From the NCBI GenBank assembly GCA_965203615.1, contig OZ241900.1, forward strand, positions 3,410,001 to 3,474,000: 64,000 bases of DNA. The letters run 5' to 3'. Of this stretch, positions 27,658-35,118 are shown piece by piece; the first letter of the stretch is position 1; every line of letters begins with the position of its first letter. The position numbers and the translations under genes were made by a program. The stretch is from VXNE01 sp965203615. GTDB taxonomy: Bacteria > Pseudomonadota > Gammaproteobacteria > Pseudomonadales > Azotimanducaceae. The notes beneath the pieces are model-generated. The model did not search any database. It was not told the DNA's origin and was given only the letters and a program-made list of their open reading frames with translations.

Positions 27658-28989
27658 ATGAAAATGTTCCTGTCTCTCGCGCTACTGCTCTTCGGTTTCG
27701 CATGTGGTGCCGCGCTTCCGCCCCAGGTAACCGGGGATTCGGAGGTGCCAAGCCTGGCGCCGATGCTCGAGCGTGCTACCCAGGGGGTTGTCAACATATC
27801 GATCTACACGTCGGTGCGGGTCAGGAGTCCGCTGCACGAGTTCTTTGGCATTCCCGACGAGAGCCGCCAGTTCCGGCGCGAACAGAGCACCGGTTCGGGG
27901 GTGATTGTCGACGCGGAGAACGGTTATATCGTCACCAATCACCACGTCATCGAGCGTGCCGACGAAGTCGTTGTCGGCCTGGCGGACGGCCGCAGGCTCC
28001 CGGCTACGCGCGTCGGTTCCGATCCCCAGGTAGACCTCGCGGTGCTGCGGGTCGAGAGCGAGGGATTGGCCGCCCTGGAATTCGCCGATTCCAGCGCGGT
28101 TCGGGTCGGAGACTTCGTCGTCGCCATAGGCAACCCATTCGGCCTGGAACGTACCGTGACTTCCGGCATCGTCAGCGCCTTGGGGCGTACGGGTCTCCGC
28201 CTCGGGGAATTCGAGGCCTTCATCCAGACGGATGCGTCCGTGAATCCGGGCAACTCCGGTGGCGCGCTGGTCGACTTGAACGGTCAACTGGTCGGCATCA
28301 ACACGGCCATCGTCTCTCCGGGGAGGTTCCCGGGTAGCGTTGGCATCGGTTTTGCCATCCCGAGTGACCTGGTCAAGGCGATCATGATGCAACTCGTGGA
28401 GCATGGCGAAGTGCGCCGCGCCCGCATTGGACTGGCAGTCGGCACGCTCAGCCCTGATGAGGCTACGGTGTTCGGCGTCGAGGCAGGCGAGGGCGTCCTC
28501 GTTCGAGCGGTTGAGCCGGGTAGCGCTGCCGACGTGGCGGGCATCGGAGCCGGCGATGTGCTGACGCGTATTGGCAGTCGCGATATCCGGGGCGCAGGGG
28601 ACTACGACAGCGCCACGGCAATCATCATGGTGGGCGATACCGTTGACGTGCGCGCGGTGCGGGATGGACGGCCACGCACGTTCCGGATGAAGGTCGATGA
28701 CACGCAGGTCGTCCAGGTCGCGGGAGATCGCATCGATCCGCGGCTGGGGGGCGCGACCCTGTCGGACTTTCGGGAAGTCGGTAATCCTCGAAGCGGTGCG
28801 GGTGTCCTCGTCGTAGACGTCGACAACGAATCGGATGCATGGCGTCGAGGGCTTCGCTCCGGAGACATCATCGTGGCGGCGAACGGCCAGCGGGTACTTT
28901 TTCTCGGTGACCTGTGGCAACGCATTCAGAACGTCCGCGCCGTGCTTCGCATATACCGCGCCGGCGAATACGGCAGCCTGCGGTTGTAG
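27658..28989 (+). CDS. DegQ/DegP-family periplasmic serine protease
   Basis: 443 residues from the ATG at 27658, where a signal peptide begins (MFLSLALLLFGFACGAALPP). The trypsin-like domain has the triad His (IVTNHHVIER), Asp (PQVDLAVLRVE) and Ser (NPGNSGGALVDL). The IGNPFGLERTVTSGIVSALGR and QTDASVNPGN motifs are standard. Two PDZ domains follow (about 255-345 and 360-440), as in DegP/DegQ. It degrades or chaperones misfolded envelope proteins. No clear Shine-Dalgarno precedes the ATG. The next gene, folK, is unrelated. Confidence 0.9.
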   Translation: MKMFLSLALLLFGFACGAALPPQVTGDSEVPSLAPMLERATQGVVNISIYTSVRVRSPLHEFFGIPDESRQFRREQSTGSGVIVDAENGYIVTNHHVIERADEVVVGLADGRRLPATRVGSDPQVDLAVLRVESEGLAALEFADSSAVRVGDFVVAIGNPFGLERTVTSGIVSALGRTGLRLGEFEAFIQTDASVNPGNSGGALVDLNGQLVGINTAIVSPGRFPGSVGIGFAIPSDLVKAIMMQLVEHGEVRRARIGLAVGTLSPDEATVFGVEAGEGVLVRAVEPGSAADVAGIGAGDVLTRIGSRDIRGAGDYDSATAIIMVGDTVDVRAVRDGRPRTFRMKVDDTQVVQVAGDRIDPRLGGATLSDFREVGNPRSGAGVLVVDVDNESDAWRRGLRSGDIIVAANGQRVLFLGDLWQRIQNVRAVLRIYRAGEYGSLRL

Positions 28990-29007
28990 TTTGACTTCTT
29001 CCGGTCG

Positions 29008-29034
29008 GCCCGTTTTGATCGCTACCAAACGGGC
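29008..29034 (+). terminator. Inverted repeat between the protease gene and folK
   Basis: GCCCGTTT, eleven-base loop, AAACGGGC. It is a perfect 8-bp stem 19 bases after the protease stop. The lack of a T-run leaves open whether it terminates or regulates. Confidence 0.4.
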
Positions 29035-29051
29035 GGACTGGACACACTTCC

Positions 29052-29588
29052 GTGGCTACGCGGGTTCTTGTAGGCCTTGGCTCGAACATGGGCGCGAGCG
29101 TCGATATCGTGGAGCGGGCGCTCGCCGAGCTTGAGGCGTTGTCCGGTGCGGGCTTTCGCGCATCTTCCCTGTGGCGCACGAGTCCGGTGGACTGTCCGCC
29201 GGAGTCGGGCGAGTTCATCAACGCGGTTGCCCTGCTTGTGGTAGATTCGACGGATTCCGAAGCGTTGCTCAGAGACCTCAAGGCCATGGAACGTCGCTAC
29301 GGGCGTGATGCAGTGCCGATCCGTAACGCGCCGCGAGAACTCGACCTCGACCTCCTGTTATTCGGCGATGAGGAGCGCCAGTCCGATCGCCTTACCCTCC
29401 CGCATCCCAGGGCGAACACCCGACGATTCGTCATGGTGCCGGCGGCCGAGGTGGCGCCCGACTGGATCTGGCCTGGAACGGATCGACCCATTTCGGAGAT
29501 CTCGGAGTCCCTCGTGACCGGCGAGCGACTTGACCGCATTTCGCGGGACAACCTTGCGTCCGCGGCGGATGAAGACCTGATCCCATGA
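29052..29588 (+). CDS. folK: 2-amino-4-hydroxy-6-hydroxymethyldihydropteridine pyrophosphokinase
   Basis: 178 residues from a GTG at 29052. HPPK motifs are VLVGLGSNMG at the start, SSLWRTSPVDCP, GEFINAVALL, and the ATP/Mg signature ERRYGRDAVPIRNAPRELDLDLLLFG followed by LPHPRANTRRFVMVP. It transfers pyrophosphate from ATP to the pterin alcohol in folate synthesis. It overlaps the next gene by four bases (ATGA). folB and folP are not adjacent. Confidence 0.94.
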   Translation: MATRVLVGLGSNMGASVDIVERALAELEALSGAGFRASSLWRTSPVDCPPESGEFINAVALLVVDSTDSEALLRDLKAMERRYGRDAVPIRNAPRELDLDLLLFGDEERQSDRLTLPHPRANTRRFVMVPAAEVAPDWIWPGTDRPISEISESLVTGERLDRISRDNLASAADEDLIP

Positions 29589-30475
29589 GACCCGGACCGG
29601 CTTGGGCGCGTTTGTCTCGCCGAGAGGCTTCGGGCCGCCACCATCCAGCCGCTGTGCGTTGGACGTGCTGTCTGGCGATGACTCTTGCGTGCGGACCCCT
29701 GTTGGCATACGAGGGTCGCGCGCACCAGCAGCTTACGTTCATCGCCGCGATGCAGTTCAACCGTTGCGTGTCGGACCTCGAAGTCCCGCGCCTCACAGCA
29801 TTGCAGGTGCGCTATGTCGCCCGCGCTGAGTGGCGATTCTCGCGCAAGGTGGCGCGGTGGCCTTACTATGACGGCAGGGACGAAAACCGGAAGCGGTTGC
29901 TCTGGTTCATCCAGACGCGGTTGCATGAGCACTTTGACGCCGCCGTGTCCAAGCTTGCCGCGGCGGACGACCTGAGCCGCAAGTACGCCAATCTCGGCGT
30001 CATCGTCAATCTCATCCAGGACATGACGTCCCCCGCCCATGCCGTACCCGTCTTCACAACGCGCTGGTGGCGGTTCAGTTTCGCCGACCGGTTCAATACC
30101 TATGACGTCGATGAACGCGCGGTCGAAGAGGCCATCGGCGACTATTGCATGCCGTTCGAGAGTGGCGAGGAGACCTTCGCAGACGTGCTGCATCACACGG
30201 CTGAAGATACGCGCGCGGCGGTGCGGGCGCCCATGCTCGGTATGCCGACGACCTGGGAGGCAATCTGGAAACTCGGCGAAGTGGGCGAGTTCGGGGAATA
30301 CGGCGACGCGGGGAACAACTTCGGCCGGCCGGCGCGGTTTGACTGCGGGGACGGTGAGCGCTGCGTGCTGCTGAAGGACGATCCGCTATACGCGTCGTTC
30401 GCCCTCGAGCGTCATGTCCTGGCGGTGCGTGCCACGATGGCGGCGATGCTCCTGGCGCAGCAGCAAGGCCAGTAG
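29585..30475 (+). CDS. Exported protein resembling zinc-dependent phospholipase C / P1 nuclease fold
   Basis: 296 residues. A positively charged leader is followed by a hydrophobic stretch (CCLAMTLACGPLLAYEG), probably a signal peptide, although the exact start is uncertain. His residues occur in RAHQQLTF, LHEHFDAAV and VLHHTAEDT. The segment NLGVIVNLIQDMTSPAHAVPVF resembles the metal-binding helix (D..x.PxH) of the helical zinc phospholipase C and S1/P1 nuclease family. I infer a periplasmic or secreted trinuclear zinc hydrolase, but the resemblance is by eye only. The start is coupled to the folK stop. Confidence 0.5.
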   Translation: MRPGPAWARLSRREASGRHHPAAVRWTCCLAMTLACGPLLAYEGRAHQQLTFIAAMQFNRCVSDLEVPRLTALQVRYVARAEWRFSRKVARWPYYDGRDENRKRLLWFIQTRLHEHFDAAVSKLAAADDLSRKYANLGVIVNLIQDMTSPAHAVPVFTTRWWRFSFADRFNTYDVDERAVEEAIGDYCMPFESGEETFADVLHHTAEDTRAAVRAPMLGMPTTWEAIWKLGEVGEFGEYGDAGNNFGRPARFDCGDGERCVLLKDDPLYASFALERHVLAVRATMAAMLLAQQQGQ

Positions 30476-30560
30476 CCGGCAGGTTTCATTGGGACGCGAG
30501 ACCAGTGGGCGCGTTGCATCTCGGACTCACGCCGTGGCTGATTTCCGCCGCTGCCGATGC

Positions 30561-30728
30561 GATGATTGGGCCATCGTCGGGGAACCTGCCGCCGTTCGGG
30601 ACCAGGTCGAGCAATACCGCAGCGACCTCGGCATGACGCACCTCATCGTCACCCGGCTGCGCATCGGCGGCGTCGAGGCCACGGACCTGCAACGTTCCGT
30701 GGAGACCGTCGCCTCGATTCTCGAGTGA
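30561..30728 (+). pseudogene. C-terminal remnant of a luciferase-like flavin monooxygenase
   Basis: The last 55 codons of an open frame read DDWAIVGEPAAVRDQVEQYR, then SDLGMTHLIVTRLRIGG and a final helix to TAG at 30726. This is the C-terminal strand-helix signature of LLM-class oxidoreductases (a GxPxxVxxxL-like helix, a GxxxxxxR strand, and a closing amphipathic helix). Nothing upstream encodes the barrel, and no plausible start precedes it. I read this as a decayed fragment. It is distinct from the intact LLM gene at 57.4 kb. Confidence 0.6.
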
Positions 30729-30731
30729 CTG

Positions 30732-31523
30732 TCAGTAGGTCGCGAGGTTGTCGATCCCGAGGTAGCGCTTGAGATAGTGCGTGCCGATATAGAACGGCAC
30801 CGTATCGATCAGCGCGACGGAGACCTTGAAGACGTAGTTGCTGCCGATCAGGATCAGCATCGCCTTGATCGTGTATTGCCCGGCAAGGAATGCCGCGCCG
30901 AAGGTGACGGATATCACCGTGACAGAGTCGACGAACTGGCTGGTCAACGTCGAGAAGTTGTTGCGTACCCAGAGGTGTTTGCCCCTGGTGAGGCGCTTCA
31001 GGAAGTGAAATACCTGCACGTCGCAGAATTGCGCGGCGAGGTAGGCCATCATGGACGCGAATACGGCGCCCGAGGTACAGGCGAAGATCAGCCCGAACAA
31101 TTCGACCCCGCCGGACAGCACGTCCCCGTTCGGAAGTGCCACCTGTTCGGCCAGTTCCAGGACCTGCCAGGGCGGTTGCTTGTCGATGTCCGCCGCGGGA
31201 ATGGCGTTGCCCAGCCACAGGCACCCCAGGATAAAGAAGTTCAGGACGAAACCGACGCCGACGAGGAAGTTCGCCCGCCGGCGGCCGTACAGTTCGCTGA
31301 TGAGGTCCGTGCACAGGAATGTCAGGGGGTAGGGCAGCACGCCCACGGCCAGGGTCATCGGACCGAGTTCGATGAAACGCGTGATGCCGATGACGTTCAG
31401 CAGCGTCATCGCGCAGAGGAAAAAGCCGGCGAGGACCAGGAACACGCGTTCGCGGCGTTCGGTGATATCGATCTTTCCCGCCGGGTGGGATTCGGTCATT
31501 TCAACGGGCGCGCTGGAATCCAT
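30732..31523 (-). CDS. yhhQ: Queuosine precursor transporter, YhhQ/VUT family
   Basis: 263 residues with about six or seven membrane segments. Family motifs are LNVIGITRFIELGPMTLAVGVLPYPLTFLCTDLISELYGRRRA near the N-terminus, then a Gln/Ser/Asp-containing SQFVDSVTVISVTFG and the C-terminal VFKVSVALIDTVPFYIG. YhhQ imports preQ0 or preQ1 across the inner membrane for queuosine tRNA modification. It is the last gene of a minus-strand run (CULT, HAD, pterin synthase homologue, SDR, yhhQ) with 15 bases to the SDR. The start could also be an internal Met at codon 9. Confidence 0.9.
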   Translation of the reverse strand: MDSSAPVEMTESHPAGKIDITERRERVFLVLAGFFLCAMTLLNVIGITRFIELGPMTLAVGVLPYPLTFLCTDLISELYGRRRANFLVGVGFVLNFFILGCLWLGNAIPAADIDKQPPWQVLELAEQVALPNGDVLSGGVELFGLIFACTSGAVFASMMAYLAAQFCDVQVFHFLKRLTRGKHLWVRNNFSTLTSQFVDSVTVISVTFGAAFLAGQYTIKAMLILIGSNYVFKVSVALIDTVPFYIGTHYLKRYLGIDNLATY

Positions 31524-31538
31524 GGGGCGGTGTGCCGG

Positions 31539-32234
31539 CTAACGCTCGCGTTGACCGAGATTGGCGTGAATGACCGCGCCGTTGACGACCGGATGCGCTG
31601 CGGCGAACAGCAGCGTCTCGGCGATCTCGGCGGGTTCGATGAGACGATCGAAGGCCGACATCCCGGCCACGACCGCCATCGCATCCGCCGGGACGTGTTC
31701 GCGCAGCATCTCGGTATCGGTGAATCCTGGACAGATGCACGCGGTGTGAACGCCCGTTCCAGCCAGGTCCTGGCAGAGCGCGCGCATCATGCCGATGACC
31801 GCGTGTTTCGAGATGACGTAGGAATAGCTTCCCGGCACGGCCTTTTCCGACAGCGTGGAACCGACGAGGAGGACGCTCGATCCCGCGGCCATGGTGGGGA
31901 TGATGTGCTGGTTCAGCGTATTGGCGGCGACGATGTTGAGTTCGATGATCTCGCGCAATGCGCCGCTCGACGTGGTAGTCGCCGTGTCCTGTTCCAGCCG
32001 CGAGGCGTTGTGGACCAGCGCCGTCTGATCTGCGTCCTTCAGCAGGGGGCCGATCTGGTCTGCCACGGCGTCCAGGAAGTCCGGATTCGAAAGATCGCAG
32101 GGAATGTGGATGGCACCGCTCACGGGACAGGGTCGCCGCGACAGGTTGACCACGGTATATCCGTCCGCGAGGAAGGTGGCGGCTGCGGCGGCACCGATGC
32201 CCGCGGAAGCGCCGGTGATGACGAGGAGCTTCAC
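31539..32234 (-). CDS. Short-chain dehydrogenase/reductase, possibly a pterin reductase
   Basis: 231 residues from a GTG at 32234 that overlaps the pterin-synthase stop (GTGA). SDR motifs are KLLVITGASAGIGAAAAATF (TGxxxGIG), ALVHNAS, the catalytic Ser in LLVGSTLSEK, and YVISK (YxxxK), followed by CICPGFTDTEM. It should reduce a carbonyl with NAD(P)H. Tight coupling to a 6-pyruvoyltetrahydropterin synthase homologue suggests a sepiapterin reductase-like or other pterin reductase. That is context-based inference, and the sequence alone does not fix the substrate. Confidence 0.8.
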   Translation of the reverse strand: MKLLVITGASAGIGAAAAATFLADGYTVVNLSRRPCPVSGAIHIPCDLSNPDFLDAVADQIGPLLKDADQTALVHNASRLEQDTATTTSSGALREIIELNIVAANTLNQHIIPTMAAGSSVLLVGSTLSEKAVPGSYSYVISKHAVIGMMRALCQDLAGTGVHTACICPGFTDTEMLREHVPADAMAVVAGMSAFDRLIEPAEIAETLLFAAAHPVVNGAVIHANLGQRER

Positions 32235-32713
32235 GGCGATGTCCAGTCGGCGCATGCCCACTGACCGGATCCGGAAGAAACGCGCAACTCGATGTGGTTC
32301 ACCGGCAAGGCGGCGATCTCGCGGTCGTCGGTCAACCCCGTGATCAGCCAGTGCGCGAGTTCCTCCACGGTGACATTGCGCACCGGCAGCACCTTGGCGT
32401 CCCGGTGCAGGAATTGCAGCCGCTCGTCGTGGAAATCGACGAGCGTGTGCCTCTCGTCGACGCTGATGTCGAGGTGGGGGCACCGCCCCGGTAACAGGAC
32501 GACCTCGTCCAACGCATCGCAAAGCGTCTTGAGCTTTGCCTTGACGACGTTGTAGTCGAAGCACAGGCCGTCGTCACCGACGCGACCCCGCAGAGTTGCT
32601 TCGACCTGGAAGTTGTGGCCGTGGAGGTTCTCCCGCTCGGTTGCCGAAAACACGGTGAAGTGGGCCGCCGAGAAATGCAGGTATTCCTTGGCGATTTCGA
32701 TGCTGATGTCCAT
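32231..32713 (-). CDS. 6-pyruvoyl/6-carboxytetrahydropterin synthase-family protein
   Basis: 160 residues from the ATG at 32713. Zinc ligands are visible in FSAAHF and LHGHNF, the T-fold strand in FQVEATLRGRV, and the Glu that anchors the pterin in the C-terminal HIELRVSS strand region. The position four residues before HGH, where QueD has the catalytic Cys (CxxxHGH), is Arg (RENLHGH), flanked by Glu on each side. It is therefore not a standard QueD and may make a different pterin. A QueD-like role is still possible given yhhQ in the same run. It is coupled to the SDR gene. Confidence 0.75.
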   Translation of the reverse strand: MDISIEIAKEYLHFSAAHFTVFSATERENLHGHNFQVEATLRGRVGDDGLCFDYNVVKAKLKTLCDALDEVVLLPGRCPHLDISVDERHTLVDFHDERLQFLHRDAKVLPVRNVTVEELAHWLITGLTDDREIAALPVNHIELRVSSGSGQWACADWTSP

Positions 32714-32721
32714 TGCGCCGT

Positions 32722-33423
32722 TTAGCCGACGGCGGCGTCGGCGAATTCGCCGAGTGTCGGGAAGGTCCACATGGGCGCCGCTTCGGTCTCCCGGGCGGCG
32801 CCCTGCGTCCCCTGGTTCCGGTCGATCCAGACCGTGGCGAGCTTGAGCGCGTTGGCGGGGGCGATGTCGTGAAACAGGCTTTGGGCAACGTGCAGAACCC
32901 GGTCCCGGCCGCAGCCGATAGCTGTCAGCGCAGCCTCGAAGATGCGGTTGTCGGGTTTGTACGCGCCCGTTTGCTCGGCGGTAATGACGTGGGCGAACTC
33001 GACGTCAAGCGTCGTCCTCGTCAGGGAAAAGAGCGCATCGTCGACATTTGAAATCACGGCGAGCCGATATCGTTTGCCGAGGCGTGTCAGCGCATCGACG
33101 GTGTCGGGGAATGGCCTCCACTCGCCGAGGCTCGCGGGGAAGCCATCGCGTTCGTCGGGGGTCGGCACGAACCCCAGGCGCGTGCCGAAACGATCGAGGA
33201 CGCGGCGCAGGACGTCCTCGTACTTGCCGCCTTCCCCCTGCAGGACGGGTTCGGTCGCAGCGAAGAATTCGAGGATGAAGTCGTCCGTGACGTGCGCGTC
33301 GTGGCGCTCCAGCACCGGCTGGAGGTAGTTGACGATACCGCCTTGCCAGTCGATCAGCGTGCCGTAGCAGTCGAATGTCAGAACATCGAACGCGCCCGGG
33401 TCGAACTCGGCCCCTTGAACCAC
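32722..33423 (-). CDS. HAD-superfamily hydrolase, haloacid dehalogenase type II-like
   Basis: 233 residues from a GTG at 33423. Motif I is TFDCYGTLIDW (nucleophile Asp), motif II is AVISNVDD, the Lys is in GAYKPDNRIFEAAL, and motif IV appears as VAQSLFHDIAPA. These are typical of L-2-haloacid dehalogenase-like HADs. The actual substrate may be a phosphoester, since many relatives are phosphatases. It lies 10 bases from the CULT gene and 8 from the pterin synthase homologue, so it is probably co-transcribed with both. Confidence 0.82.
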   Translation of the reverse strand: MVQGAEFDPGAFDVLTFDCYGTLIDWQGGIVNYLQPVLERHDAHVTDDFILEFFAATEPVLQGEGGKYEDVLRRVLDRFGTRLGFVPTPDERDGFPASLGEWRPFPDTVDALTRLGKRYRLAVISNVDDALFSLTRTTLDVEFAHVITAEQTGAYKPDNRIFEAALTAIGCGRDRVLHVAQSLFHDIAPANALKLATVWIDRNQGTQGAARETEAAPMWTFPTLGEFADAAVG

Positions 33424-33433
33424 GATTTCGCTG

Positions 33434-33823
33434 CTACCCGGCCCGAATCTGGGAAACGATCAGGCCGCAGAACGATTCGTTGTCCCGCTCGAACATCCAG
33501 CCCATGTGCTGTCCGCACCCTTCGCAGCAGGCGAGGCGCCAACTGAAACCGGGAAACCAGGTGTCTGCCGCAGTCGGTTCGCCGAACAGGTCTACCCCGG
33601 GCGCCTCGGCGTAACAGCCGAACGTGTGCGTGACCCCGTAGGGATTCGTCATGCTGTGCTCGTGTGCGCCCATGATGTCGACGCGGTCGTCGACATGGCC
33701 GATAACGTGTTCGCACGCAACGCAGAAGATGTAACCCTTCTTCGACCGGTCATTGATCTCGATGAGATCCTTCAGGTCTGGATCGAGGGTCTTTGATCGA
33801 GTGTCGTCCAGTACGTCGCTCAT
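33434..33823 (-). CDS. Single-domain CULT protein, cereblon-like
   Basis: 129 residues from the ATG at 33823 (GAGGA eight bases upstream). Four cysteines, C34-x2-C37 (FCVACEHVI) and C100-x2-C103 (CCEGCGQHMGW), would bind one zinc. Trp89, Trp95 and Trp109 match the three-tryptophan cage of the CULT domain (TWFPGFSWRLACC..GCGQHMGW). The N-H motif MTNPYGVTHTFGC is also present. Cereblon's CULT domain binds thalidomide-type imides and C-terminal cyclic imide degrons. Stand-alone bacterial homologues exist, and their role is not established. It is cytoplasmic, with no signal. Confidence 0.8.
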   Translation of the reverse strand: MSDVLDDTRSKTLDPDLKDLIEINDRSKKGYIFCVACEHVIGHVDDRVDIMGAHEHSMTNPYGVTHTFGCYAEAPGVDLFGEPTAADTWFPGFSWRLACCEGCGQHMGWMFERDNESFCGLIVSQIRAG

Positions 33824-33915
33824 GCCAAGTGTCCTCAAGATTCCCGTTCTGCGGCCGTGTCCCCGACAAGCGCCCCGCGCAACCGGAATTAAACCACAGC
33901 CCCTTGGCCGAGAGA

Positions 33916-35118
33916 CTACCCCATCAATTGCCTGAGATTGACATCCGGGTCGGCGAGTTTCCCAGGATCGACCCTGTGTCCGACGAGCTGCCGGCATGCC
34001 AGGAACTCTCTCGGCGAATTCACTGCGTCCGCCGCCGCAAGCACACCGTTCTTGAAGTGGAACATGATGAACTGGCGGGCAGCCGGATCGCCCCGAACGA
34101 CATGGGAATCGCCGTCGGTCGAGAACCCGACCATCTGCAGCTTGAGGTCGTACTGGTCCGACCAGAACCAGGGCACGCTTGCATAGACGTCGTCCTGCCC
34201 CGTCATGTTGGTCGCCGCGACGCGCGATTGCTCCATGGCGTTGGGTACGGACTCGAGGCGCAGCCGGCGCCCGAGGATCGGGTTCGGGTGGTTGGTGCAG
34301 TCTCCGGCCGCGTAGATGCCGGCGGCCGACGTGGCGCAGTGTTCATCGACGAGGATCCCGTTTTCGCAGGCGAGTCCGGCCGACTGGGCCAGTTCGATGC
34401 ATGGCTCGATGCCGATGCCAACGACCACCAGGTCGGACTGGATTTGCGTGCCATCGGCGCAGACAACCTGCTCCACCCGGTCGGTGCCGGTGAACTGCGA
34501 CGCGGACGAGCCGGTTCGTATGTTCACTCCCGCGTCCGTGTGCAGCGCATGGTAGAAGGCCGACATCTCGGGCGAGGCAACCCGTTTGAGTATGCGGTCC
34601 TCCATTTCGAGGACCGTCACTTCGAGGCCGGCCCGCACCGCCACGGCGGCGACTTCCAGGCCTATGTAACCGCCGCCCACGACGGTGGCGCGCCGGCCGG
34701 GAACCATGTCTGCCTTGATGTTGTCGGCGTCGGCGATGTCGCGCAGATAGTGGATGCCGGGGAGCGCGGCACCGGGGATGTCGAGCCTTCGCGCCCGGGC
34801 GCCGGTGGCGAGCAGTAGCCTGTCGTAGGCAATGGTCGACTCGTCCTCGAGTACGAGGACCTTTGCCTTCGCATCGATTCCCGCGGCGCGGGTACCGCTG
34901 CGCAACTCAATGCCCCTGCCTTGGTAGAACGCTTCCGGACGCAGGTATACGCGGTCCAGTCCGTATTCCCCGGCGAGATACTGCTTCGACAGCGGCGGCC
35001 TCTGGTAGGGGATATGCGGTTCGTCGCAGATGACGAGGATCTCGCCTTCGTATCCGCCCTGGCGGAGACTGGCTGCCCCCTGGCCAGCGGCGTGGCCGCC
35101 GCCCACGATCAGTATCAC
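33916..35118 (-). CDS. FAD/NAD-dependent ferredoxin or rubredoxin reductase-like protein
   Basis: 400 residues from a GTG at 35118 that overlaps the uvrA stop (GTGA). The FAD-binding N-terminus is ILIVGGGHAAGQGAASLR followed by PYQRPPLSKQYLAG. The NAD-binding motif is ATVVGGGYIGLEVAAVA. The second FAD motif is GIYAAGDCTNH, with VPNAMEQSRVAA and PWFWSDQYD. This layout matches class-I reductases that feed dioxygenases or P450s (ThcD/BenD type). No ferredoxin, oxygenase or P450 gene is nearby, so the partner is unknown. The coupling to uvrA is unusual. Confidence 0.88.
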   Translation of the reverse strand: MILIVGGGHAAGQGAASLRQGGYEGEILVICDEPHIPYQRPPLSKQYLAGEYGLDRVYLRPEAFYQGRGIELRSGTRAAGIDAKAKVLVLEDESTIAYDRLLLATGARARRLDIPGAALPGIHYLRDIADADNIKADMVPGRRATVVGGGYIGLEVAAVAVRAGLEVTVLEMEDRILKRVASPEMSAFYHALHTDAGVNIRTGSSASQFTGTDRVEQVVCADGTQIQSDLVVVGIGIEPCIELAQSAGLACENGILVDEHCATSAAGIYAAGDCTNHPNPILGRRLRLESVPNAMEQSRVAATNMTGQDDVYASVPWFWSDQYDLKLQMVGFSTDGDSHVVRGDPAARQFIMFHFKNGVLAAADAVNSPREFLACRQLVGHRVDPGKLADPDVNLRQLMG

